From positions 1 to 12,391 of the forward strand of contig JAITAP010000067.1 of the NCBI GenBank assembly GCA_031284065.1: a DNA stretch of 12,391 bases, in the 5' to 3' direction. Position 1 is the stretch's first letter. Every line of letters begins with the position of its first letter. Of this stretch, positions 1 through 6,534 are shown one piece after another. The position numbers and the translations under genes are program-made. The notes under the pieces are model-generated. The model was not told the DNA's origin, ran no database searches, and was given only the letters and a program-made list of their open reading frames with translations. Source of the DNA: Prevotellaceae bacterium. Lineage in GTDB: Bacteria; Bacteroidota; Bacteroidia; Bacteroidales; UBA932.

Positions 1-197
1 TGCGTGTGCAATTCAAAAATGCTGCACTGCCGGCGCACGGCTCCAAAGCCTCCGCTTGGCGTTGGCCAAATTTTTCAGCTTTCAGCTTAAACGTCGTAAA
101 TAAGCCGAACCGCGCGACGTAAAACAAAGAGTAGGCGCAAAAAATAAATAAAAAATTATTGTCTGCTTAAAGGAGCGGACGTTAAGCACAATTTACT
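1..197. other. Upstream non-coding region of the lipoprotein gene
   Basis: No gene is supported here. The stretch contains a tandem heptamer (tttcagc at 73-79 and 80-86), a weak inverted repeat (acgtcg at 91-96, cgacgt at 115-120) and an A/T-rich block at about 140-160. A second weak stem pairs 161-166 with 175-180 just before the gene. I found no match to the Bacteroidota promoter consensus TAnnTTTG. The promoter of the following operon is probably here, but I cannot place it. Confidence 0.3.
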
Positions 198-1328
198 ATG
201 ATGAAGATTACTAAAACAGCCATTACTACGGTTGCAGCGGCAGTGAGCTTTGCGGCATTTTTTATGAAATCAACGCTAAAGTTTTTTATGATTATGCTGC
301 TGCCGGTGGTAGCGGCGTGGGTTACGTCGTGCCAAGACGACCCCAATTGGGACCCCACGTGGGCGCTGCCGCTGCTAAAGTCGCAAACCATCACCATTGG
401 AGATTTTATAGAACCAGACGCGGTAAAGGAAGTCAACGACAAGGTGAGAGCGCAGTGGGATAGCTACGTAGCGGAAAGATTTGGACTCACCGACACTGCC
501 AACGTTGACTCCATAGCCTACGTTGTGCTGACGGAAGACGAAAATAGTACCTACGTAGCTTTCGGGAATGACGGCAAACCTGTTCTGAACGACTCTACCA
601 AAAGGTTACTCGAGGAAAATCTTGAGGGCGGTCATGCTGATAAAGAAAAAAAAATCAAACAAGTCAACGACTTTTTGCAAGCATACTGGGAGGCGCACCC
701 CGAGCTGAACAATCAATCAAAAACCAAATCAACCTCACAGGCAAAAGCCGGGCCGCGTGCGGACAGAACCCCCGGCGACAACAAGAGCTATGGCGGCAAT
801 ACTGCCGTCAGCAACCTGCTGGACGCCATGATACACCCCACCGACGTGTTTATCACCGCGGCAAACCTGCTCTCAACCATGGGCGAGGGCTACCTTGACT
901 CCATAAACAGCCAGATAGACGACATCCTGACAAAGGCAAGCCAGACGGCTCCCGTAGATTTCAACCTGAAGGATTACGTTGGCGGAGCAGATGTAGGCTC
1001 ACTTGAGGTTGGTTTGTCTATAGCAAATGCGTTGCCTTTTGAGATTGAGCTTCAGGCTTACTTTGTTGCGGACGGCACGCCGGTAGAAGAGAATCGCTAT
1101 ATAATAAATGAGAAAATAGCATCAAACAGCTCTGAAAAAACCTACCAGCAATCTTTTAAGGGCAATTCGCTGAAAACTATAGCTGAAAGAAGCACGGGGG
1201 TGATATTTAGCGTTAAATGCACGAGTAAAACGATTACGGAACGCGACCTTCGAGAGCTATCGAAAAAAAACATTTCCTACAGCCTGCGCGTGAAAGTGCA
1301 AGCGCCTATACCCATGGATACTTTTTAA
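198..1328 (+). CDS. Predicted lipoprotein paired with the DUF5723 protein
   Basis: A 376-residue protein of unknown function, probably anchored in the envelope by a lipid. A lipobox (VTSC, Cys45) follows a hydrophobic stretch, and the mature protein would start CQDDPNWDPTWALPLL. This resembles the start of Bacteroidota lipoproteins often encoded just before DUF5723 genes (from memory). Residues about 140-200 are polar and low in complexity. Residues about 250-376 look like beta-rich domains of that group, with an NALPFEIELQAYF stretch. The start is uncertain. From 198 two hydrophobic segments precede the lipobox. From Met23 (position 264) the signal peptide is a textbook one, MKSTLKFFMIMLLPVVAAW then VTSC. 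Neither start has a well-placed Shine-Dalgarno; aggag at 171-175 is too far upstream. The next gene begins 34 bp downstream on the same strand, so the two probably form an operon. The family assignment is inference; the lipoprotein call is fairly firm. Confidence 0.8.
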   Translation: MMKITKTAITTVAAAVSFAAFFMKSTLKFFMIMLLPVVAAWVTSCQDDPNWDPTWALPLLKSQTITIGDFIEPDAVKEVNDKVRAQWDSYVAERFGLTDTANVDSIAYVVLTEDENSTYVAFGNDGKPVLNDSTKRLLEENLEGGHADKEKKIKQVNDFLQAYWEAHPELNNQSKTKSTSQAKAGPRADRTPGDNKSYGGNTAVSNLLDAMIHPTDVFITAANLLSTMGEGYLDSINSQIDDILTKASQTAPVDFNLKDYVGGADVGSLEVGLSIANALPFEIELQAYFVADGTPVEENRYIINEKIASNSSEKTYQQSFKGNSLKTIAERSTGVIFSVKCTSKTITERDLRELSKKNISYSLRVKVQAPIPMDTF

Positions 1329-1362
1329 AAACACCTAACACATCAAAATTTACATTTTTACA

Positions 1363-4191
1363 ATGAAACAGTTTTACACAGCCACAGTAGTAGCGCTGCT
1401 CTCGGTAGCGGCGGCTCACGCGCAGCTCAACCCCACGCTGTACCATATAAAAGATTTGCCGCTGAACAGCCAGCTCAACCCCGCCTTTCAGCCCCGCAAC
1501 GGAAGCGTGTACGTGGGTGTTCCCGGGTTAACGTCGTTTTCGTCAAGCCTGATGCTGTCCGGCAAAGACCTGACCATAGGCAACTACATCGACGGCAACT
1601 ACAAGGGTTCTATGACGAGCGCGGACAAGTTCAGCTCGGTAATCGGCGACTTTGAGTACAACCTTATCAACTTTGGCTTCATGGTCAAGGACATGTACTT
1701 TTCCTTCGACAGCAAGGTGAAGTACAACTTCGACGGGCGCATACCCAAAGACTTGCAAAAGCTGATATGGTACGGCAACGGCGCACCCGAAACGCTGGGC
1801 AAAACCCTCAGCTTGGAGGGCCTTGGAATATCTGCGTCCGCCTACGGCGAAATTTCGCTGGGCATGTCCAAAGAGATAAAGGAAAACCTTTTTGTGGGCG
1901 CAAAAATCAAGTACCTGCAGGGGCTTGCCAACGCTCAGGTCGGGCTTGGCGAGGGGTCGGACTTTACAACCGAAGAAAGCGCCTACAAAATCTCCGTGGG
2001 GCTAAATCCCGATATTTTCCTCGCCGGCCTGCCCGTTACGACGCCGCAGGGCAGCTTCCCGATAGACAGCTTGACCAACGCCGAGTTTGGCGACTACACG
2101 TTTGATGCAGGCAACAGGGGCGTGGCGTTTGACCTTGGCGGCAGCTGGGACTTGCCCTGGGTCAAAGGGCTGAACGTGTCCGCAAGCGTGCTCGACCTCG
2201 GGTTTATAAGCTGGAAAGGGAGCAAAGTAGCTTCGGCTACCCCCGAGCAAAAAATTTCGTTTGACGGACTATCCCTTAGCGACGGGGCGGACTTTGTCGC
2301 CGGCCTGCTCGACTCCGTGCAGCAAAAAACTGCCGTAAAATCAGCCTCCGTCAGCGAGCGGCGGTGGCTTTCGCCCACCATGTACGTCGGCGCAAATTAC
2401 GAGGTGGCGAAGTACCTCAACGTGGGCGGGCTGTTTGGCTACCGGTTTTCGCAGTACCGAAACCTGCCCATGTTTGCGCTGTCCGCCAATACGCAGGGAT
2501 TTATGGTGAACGGCAGCGTCTCCTACAGCTACTACAACCATAACAGCAACGTGGGCGCGGGGGTAGTCATCGGTCGCAAGGGTGTGCAGTGGCACATCAT
2601 TGCCGACAACCTTTTGGCGGCGGCAAGCTTCAAAACAGCCCAAAACGTCAACTTCCGCATGGGCTTAAACCTCCTGTTCGGCAAAGGCCGGGAAAAGCGC
2701 ATTGCATCGCGCACGGAGGGCAGCGCGCTTGATGCAACGAGCACAGGCGCCGACGCCTCGCCGGCGCAGCAACCGGACAAAAACCTGCAGGACACGCTCA
2801 ACGTTGCCCCGATACGGCCGCAAAGCCACTCAATCAGCCCGGCGAAGCAAGCAAAACCCGTAGCCCAAGAAGCGGCAACTCCGGCAAAGGCGCAGGAAAA
2901 CTTAAGCAAGGAGGAGCTGCTGAAGCGAGCCTTGGTGGAGGAAATGGAGGCGGATGAGGACTTGAAAAAAAACGTAAAAAGAAAACCGTCCGTAGCGCCA
3001 AAGTCCGAAAAGGACAGCCTGCTCCAAAGAACCTTGCGGGAAGAAGCCGGGGACCGGAACGTAAGGATGCTGCAAAGAGCCTTGCCGGAGGAAGCCGGGG
3101 ACCGGAACGTAAGGATGCTGCAAGGAGCCTTGCCGGAGGAAGTCGGGGACCGGAACGTAAATGGGAACGATAAAAAATTGGCTGCGGCAACGGTTGCCGC
3201 GGCAAGTAGCGCCGCTCCGGCGCAAAACGTGTACATCAGAGCCGGGGGAGGGTACTCTTTCGGCGCAGGCAAGGCGAGCGGAGCTTGGGATATTCCGGGC
3301 TACAATATTTCGCAAACCAGCGACAACAAGCTGATTGTAGACAAAACGTCTTCTTCGAGCAGCTCCACGCGCACCAACGCCTCGTTTTCGTTAGGTAAAG
3401 GTATCAGCTACGATTTTGGGTTGGGCTACATGTTTAACCCCTACATAGGCTTTGAGCTGGGCGTGCGCGGCTTGTCGGGGCTTGATAATACCGTCGAAGA
3501 TAAGAGCTATAGCAGCCAGCATAATGTTGACGAAACATCATCATCCTATTCCAAGTATAATACTACAGAAATAAAATCAAGCGCTGAGGTATCAAAGATA
3601 GCGTATTCGGGCTTTGCGTTAGTGCCTGCCTTGCGGGTTGCTGCGCCTCTCGGCGAAACATTTTCGGTTTACTCGCGGATTGGCGTTTCGCTTCCCCTTT
3701 CCGGTAAAGCAACTTATACGAAAGAAACATCCGCAAAGCGAGACTACACCGGAAGTAACACCGCAGGTAAAAATACAACTCATTACAACATACATACCAG
3801 CAGCAGCAGCGAGGAAGTCGCAGAGATTACCTCGTACTTTAAGGCAGGCTACGCGGCGGCGCTTGGGGTTGACGTTGCGTTTGGCAAGCATTTTTCGCTG
3901 TTTGGCGAGGTAAATGCGCTGGCGGCGTCCTTTGAAATGAAGAAAAAGACGCTCACAAAGTCAGCATCATCTTCCAGAGACAACGACGGCAACGTTACGA
4001 ACACCGATAAACTTGCCGGTTTGGAGGATTGGCAGAAAATAACGGAGTACAAAAAAGAGTACTCAACGGGTACCAGCTCAAGCTCTTCTTCGAGCAGCTC
4101 CGGCGCATCGAACACCCCCGCGCAAAGCGTTTCTTACACCCTGCCCGCGAGCAGCGTTGGGCTAACGGTTGGGCTAACGATTAAATTCTAA
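1363..4191 (+). CDS. DUF5723-type outer-membrane protein with second barrel domain
   Basis: A 942-residue predicted outer-membrane protein. A type I signal peptide (residues 1-20, cleavage AHA|Q) is followed by a DUF5723-like start (QLNPTLYHIKDLPLNSQLNP, NPAF). Residues about 21-440 show the alternating aromatic/Gly pattern of a beta-barrel. Residues about 441-620 form a charged, Ala/Pro/Glu-rich linker with three 16-residue repeats (553-600) and a diverged relative at 517-527. Residues about 621-942 look like a second barrel with Gly-rich strands (YIRAGGGYSFGAGKAS, YDFGLGYMFNPYIGFELG). It ends VGLTVGLTIKF, with the terminal Phe usual for barrels inserted by the BAM machinery. Long polar loops contain Ser runs at 663-668 and 905-913. 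Most DUF5723 proteins I know of are about 400-500 residues, so the C-terminal half appears to be an addition. The molecular function is unknown; a structural or secretion-related surface role with the upstream lipoprotein is only a guess. Confidence 0.85.
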   Translation: MKQFYTATVVALLSVAAAHAQLNPTLYHIKDLPLNSQLNPAFQPRNGSVYVGVPGLTSFSSSLMLSGKDLTIGNYIDGNYKGSMTSADKFSSVIGDFEYNLINFGFMVKDMYFSFDSKVKYNFDGRIPKDLQKLIWYGNGAPETLGKTLSLEGLGISASAYGEISLGMSKEIKENLFVGAKIKYLQGLANAQVGLGEGSDFTTEESAYKISVGLNPDIFLAGLPVTTPQGSFPIDSLTNAEFGDYTFDAGNRGVAFDLGGSWDLPWVKGLNVSASVLDLGFISWKGSKVASATPEQKISFDGLSLSDGADFVAGLLDSVQQKTAVKSASVSERRWLSPTMYVGANYEVAKYLNVGGLFGYRFSQYRNLPMFALSANTQGFMVNGSVSYSYYNHNSNVGAGVVIGRKGVQWHIIADNLLAAASFKTAQNVNFRMGLNLLFGKGREKRIASRTEGSALDATSTGADASPAQQPDKNLQDTLNVAPIRPQSHSISPAKQAKPVAQEAATPAKAQENLSKEELLKRALVEEMEADEDLKKNVKRKPSVAPKSEKDSLLQRTLREEAGDRNVRMLQRALPEEAGDRNVRMLQGALPEEVGDRNVNGNDKKLAAATVAAASSAAPAQNVYIRAGGGYSFGAGKASGAWDIPGYNISQTSDNKLIVDKTSSSSSSTRTNASFSLGKGISYDFGLGYMFNPYIGFELGVRGLSGLDNTVEDKSYSSQHNVDETSSSYSKYNTTEIKSSAEVSKIAYSGFALVPALRVAAPLGETFSVYSRIGVSLPLSGKATYTKETSAKRDYTGSNTAGKNTTHYNIHTSSSSEEVAEITSYFKAGYAAALGVDVAFGKHFSLFGEVNALAASFEMKKKTLTKSASSSRDNDGNVTNTDKLAGLEDWQKITEYKKEYSTGTSSSSSSSSSGASNTPAQSVSYTLPASSVGLTVGLTIKF
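3019..3162 (+). repeat. Three tandem 48-bp repeats inside the DUF5723 gene
   Basis: Units at 3019-3066, 3067-3114 and 3115-3162 are in frame and encode 16 residues each: LLQRTLREEAGDRNVR, MLQRALPEEAGDRNVR and MLQGALPEEVGDRNVN. The second and third units are nearly identical in DNA and the first is more diverged. The sequence accggaac recurs exactly every 48 bp at 3053, 3101 and 3149. The repeats sit in the linker between the two barrel domains. Confidence 0.95.
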
Positions 4192-4304
4192 GCGCAAACG
4201 CCGGAAACATTTTTACGTGTAAAAGGGACTTTGCTGCAACGAGAGTTTGAGAGAAAATTTTGAATTGGCTGACGCCGCGCAAGTCCCGCAGGGACGACAC
4301 TTTC

Positions 4305-4354
4305 AGACCTCACCCCTGCACCCTCTCCTTTGGAGAGGGGCAGGGGTGAGGTCT
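4305..4354. terminator. Long palindrome between convergent genes
   Basis: Arms at 4305-4328 and 4332-4354 pair almost perfectly, with a single bulged A at 4320 and a TTT loop. The arm core cctcacccctgc pairs with gcaggggtgagg. It lies between the convergent DUF5723 gene and the small - strand gene, so it could end transcription from both sides. It lacks a U-tract, however. From memory, very similar palindromes (cctctcctttggagagg core) are scattered through many Bacteroidota genomes, so it may instead be a REP-like dispersed repeat. A short palindrome, gtcccgcagggac (4283-4295), stands just before it. Confidence 0.6.
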
Positions 4355-4372
4355 TCGCCGACCTGCGGAGGT

Positions 4373-4786
4373 CTAATTCCTAATTCCCCCTTTGGCTTTC
4401 GCCTTTTTACCCACCTCAAAAACCTTCACGCCCTTTGCGTTCAGCAGCGCCGGAAGGTGCTGTACCGGCACGTGCACCGTCCACAAGCTGTCTATCTGCG
4501 TGCCGACGATTATTCCAAATTCGGAAAAATCGGAGGGCTGCGCCTTTTTTTCTACGCTCAAAAAGCCGTTTACGCAGTAGGCGCTATCCCGCCCCAGCCG
4601 GTGCAGCCGGTAGCGCTGCGCCAGCTCGGGCGATGGCGTAAACTCCGGCGGGCAGCAACCCTCGCTCTGCAAATCCTGAAGCAGCCTTTCGGTGTGGGGC
4701 GGTTGCTGCCGGCGTGCAGCCAAGCGCGTGGCGCAAAAGGCGGCAACGGAAAAAATGGTGAAAACCAAAAGTAGCTTACGTTTCAT
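4373..4786 (-). CDS. Small exported protein resembling an S8-peptidase propeptide
   Basis: A 137-residue protein with an N-terminal hydrophobic segment (MKRKLLLVFTIFSVAAFCA), so probably exported or membrane-anchored. Residues about 70-130 follow a pattern I associate with the N-terminal prodomain of Bacteroidota subtilisin-like S8 peptidases: a short FLSVEKK strand, then FGIIVGTQIDSLWTVHVPV, then LPALLNAKGVKVFEVGKK. The peptidase catalytic domain (Asp, His, Ser motifs) is absent, and the protein ends KGGIRN about 20 bp before the palindrome at 4305-4354. It may be a stand-alone domain or the remnant of a truncated peptidase. It starts 36 bp after the polyprenyl synthase stop on the same strand, so the two are probably co-transcribed. 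I preferred this frame over a + strand frame covering the same DNA because it has a signal sequence and operon spacing. The family call is from memory of the pattern, not a search. Confidence 0.6.
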   Translation of the reverse strand: MKRKLLLVFTIFSVAAFCATRLAARRQQPPHTERLLQDLQSEGCCPPEFTPSPELAQRYRLHRLGRDSAYCVNGFLSVEKKAQPSDFSEFGIIVGTQIDSLWTVHVPVQHLPALLNAKGVKVFEVGKKAKAKGGIRN

Positions 4787-4822
4787 GGCGCAAATGTATT
4801 TTTTGAGGCGGCGTGCGGCGGC

Positions 4823-5794
4823 CTACTTTTTTCGCTCGACAACTACGTCGGCAAGGTTCAGGAGCGCCGTTTTAGCGTCCGATGCGGGGAAAATGTCGAG
4901 CGCGCGCTTGGCGTCGGCGCAGTAACCGTGCGCAACGCCTTCGGTGTACTCCAGCCCGCCGTGCGCAGCAACAAAGTTCACCACCTGCTTCACGTTTCTG
5001 CTGTTGACGCTTGCGGTGGCCACCAGCGAAAGGATTTTCTTTTGCTCGGCCTTGTCCGCCTTGTTCAGCGCAAAAATGAGCGGCAGGGTAATTTTTTTTT
5101 CGCGGATGTCGTTACCGCAAACCTTACCCGTAACGCTGCTGCTGTGAAAATCGAGCACGTCGTCGCGCAGCTGAAAGGCAATGCCCAGCAACTCCCCGTA
5201 TCGCCCTACGGCGGCCAGCCGCTCGCCGGTTGCGCCTGCCGAGTGTGCGCCAATCAGGGTGCAGTTCTGGATGAGCGCCGCCGTTTTTCTGCGGATGATG
5301 TCAAAGTACTGCTCCTCCGACCACTCCAGCTTTCGGGCGCGCTCCAGCTGCTGTAGCTCGCCTTCGCTCATGCAGCGAATGGTGTTGGAGGAAATGTGCA
5401 GGAACTCGACGCTCTGGTGCTCAAGCGCCAACAGCACGCTGCGCCCGAGCAAAAAGTCGCCCGCCAAAACCGCCTTTTGGGAATTCCACAGCGCCTTTAC
5501 CGACAAGGTGCTTCGCCGCTCGTCGGCGTTGTCCACCACGTCGTCGTGCATAAGGGTAGCGGTGTGCACCAGCTCCACCAGCGCCGCGCCTGCGTAGGTT
5601 TTTTGGCAAATTTTGCCGTTGAGTTTCGCCGATAAAAATACAAGGAGCGGGCGCAGCTCCTTGCCTTTGCTCCGGTAAATATGGTTGGTAATAGCCGACA
5701 GCAAAGGTATGGGCGATTGCAGCTGCTGCCGGAAAAATGGTTCAAACTTTTCCAGCTCATGCCGTACAGTATCTTGTATATCTGCGATTTTCAT
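4823..5794 (-). CDS. ispB: Long-chain polyprenyl diphosphate synthase
   Basis: A 323-residue trans-prenyltransferase that extends an allylic diphosphate with isopentenyl diphosphate, most likely to make the side chain of menaquinone in the cytoplasm. Visible motifs are GKELRP (44-49), the first aspartate-rich motif DDVVD (84-88) within VHTATLMHDDVVDNADERR, KTA (170-172), the second aspartate-rich motif DDVLD (211-215) within FQLRDDVLDF, and GNDIREKKITLPL (227-239). The HTATLMHDD context matches long-chain (octaprenyl/solanesyl type) enzymes rather than farnesyl synthases, but chain length cannot be fixed from sequence. Length is normal for the family. It is the first gene of a - strand pair with the small exported protein, and it diverges from the DUF4294 gene. 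The symbol ispB follows the E. coli octaprenyl enzyme and is used loosely. Confidence 0.92.
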   Translation of the reverse strand: MKIADIQDTVRHELEKFEPFFRQQLQSPIPLLSAITNHIYRSKGKELRPLLVFLSAKLNGKICQKTYAGAALVELVHTATLMHDDVVDNADERRSTLSVKALWNSQKAVLAGDFLLGRSVLLALEHQSVEFLHISSNTIRCMSEGELQQLERARKLEWSEEQYFDIIRRKTAALIQNCTLIGAHSAGATGERLAAVGRYGELLGIAFQLRDDVLDFHSSSVTGKVCGNDIREKKITLPLIFALNKADKAEQKKILSLVATASVNSRNVKQVVNFVAAHGGLEYTEGVAHGYCADAKRALDIFPASDAKTALLNLADVVVERKK

Positions 5795-5837
5795 AGTTGC
5801 TTAGTCTAACTCTAAAGGGGATAAAGATACACAAAGT

Positions 5838-5869
5838 TTTGTGAACATCATGCTTTTTGCGTATTTTTG
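5838..5869 (+). promoter_or_regulatory. Bacteroidota-type promoter of the DUF4294-ddl unit
   Basis: The -33 element TTTG (5838-5841) lies 20 bp before TATTTTTG (5862-5869), followed by C. This matches the Bacteroidota sigma consensus TTTG, 19-21 bases, TAnnTTTGY. Transcription would start at about 5875, shortly before the ATG at 5900. An imperfect palindrome, cacaaagttttgtg (5830-5843), overlaps the -33 element and could be an operator. Confidence 0.65.
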
Positions 5870-5889
5870 CAACCTGCTTTGTACAAAGG

Positions 5890-5896
5890 GGAGGTG
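5890..5896 (+). promoter_or_regulatory. Strong Shine-Dalgarno deciding the DUF4294 start
   Basis: GGAGGT (5890-5895) precedes the ATG at 5900 by 4 bases. A full anti-SD match is uncommon in Bacteroidota. It supports 5900 rather than the in-frame ATG at 5867, which lies inside the promoter's -7 element. Confidence 0.7.
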
Positions 5897-5899
5897 ATT

Positions 5900-6496
5900 A
5901 TGAAAGTCTTTTTCACGTGTTTTTTAGCGGCATTTTTTGCTATTCCTGCGGCGGCTGCCGAAAATCAGCCAACGCTGGCTTACATAGCGATTAGCGAAAC
6001 CGGCGATACCATCCCGCACGTCAGGTTGCAGCCCGTGTACTGTTTTGCAAAGCCAAAATTCAAAAACGCCCGGCAGGAGCGAAAGTACTACCGGGAGTAC
6101 ACCCGCATGGCTTACAACCTGAAAAAAGTGTACCCCTACGCGCAGCTGGCAAAGCAAAAGTTAGCCGCAATGGACGCAGAGTTTGTCCTGATACGGGACG
6201 ACAAGGCAAAAAAAGCGTACATTAAGCAAATGGAAAAGGAGCTGTTTCGGGAGTTTGAGCAGCCGCTCCGCAAGCTGACCATTTCGCAGGGGCGAATGTT
6301 GATAAAGCTGGTGGACCGGGAAACCGGACGAACCGGCTACCAAATTGTAAAGGAGCTGAAGGGTGGATTTTCGGCGTTTTTTTGGCAGTCGGTGGCAGTC
6401 CTTTTCGACTCCAGCCTCAAAACGCAGTTCGACCCCGAAGGGCAGGACAAAATGCTCGACCAGCTGCTGTTTTTGTACGAAAGCGGCTTGCTGTAG
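5900..6496 (+). CDS. DUF4294 family exported protein
   Basis: A 198-residue protein of unknown function, recognised as DUF4294, a family largely confined to Bacteroidota. It starts with a signal peptide (MKVFFTCFLAAFFAIPAAAA, then EN). The conserved core includes YIAISETGDTIPHVRLQPVY, then a basic, aromatic stretch (ARQERKYYREYTRMAYNLKK), VYPYAQLAKQKL, and later GRMLIKLVDRETGRTGYQIV and GGFSAFFWQSVA. It ends with a helical LLFLYESGLL. The location is most likely the periplasm. The start at 5900 is chosen for its ribosome binding site and signal peptide. The gene is 38 bp upstream of ddl on the same strand with no promoter visible between them, so the two are probably co-transcribed. That hints at a cell-envelope role but does not prove one. 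Confidence 0.87.
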   Translation: MKVFFTCFLAAFFAIPAAAAENQPTLAYIAISETGDTIPHVRLQPVYCFAKPKFKNARQERKYYREYTRMAYNLKKVYPYAQLAKQKLAAMDAEFVLIRDDKAKKAYIKQMEKELFREFEQPLRKLTISQGRMLIKLVDRETGRTGYQIVKELKGGFSAFFWQSVAVLFDSSLKTQFDPEGQDKMLDQLLFLYESGLL

Positions 6497-6534
6497 GCAG
6501 GCAAAAATTGAAAAATATAACGTTTCTGAAGTAA

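Noticed and set aside
3019..3162. Regular 48-bp repeats considered as a CRISPR array
   Set aside because: The units are contiguous without unique spacers and are in frame within a protein-coding gene.
2532..3272. Long - strand open frame (246 codons) opposite the DUF5723 gene
   Set aside because: It lies wholly inside the well-supported + strand gene, has a biased Ser/Phe/Ala composition from the opposite strand, and shows no recognisable domain or start context.
4247..4774. + strand open frame of 175 codons over the small exported protein gene
   Set aside because: It runs through the long palindrome, has no signal or domain features, and competes with a - strand frame that has a signal sequence and operon spacing.
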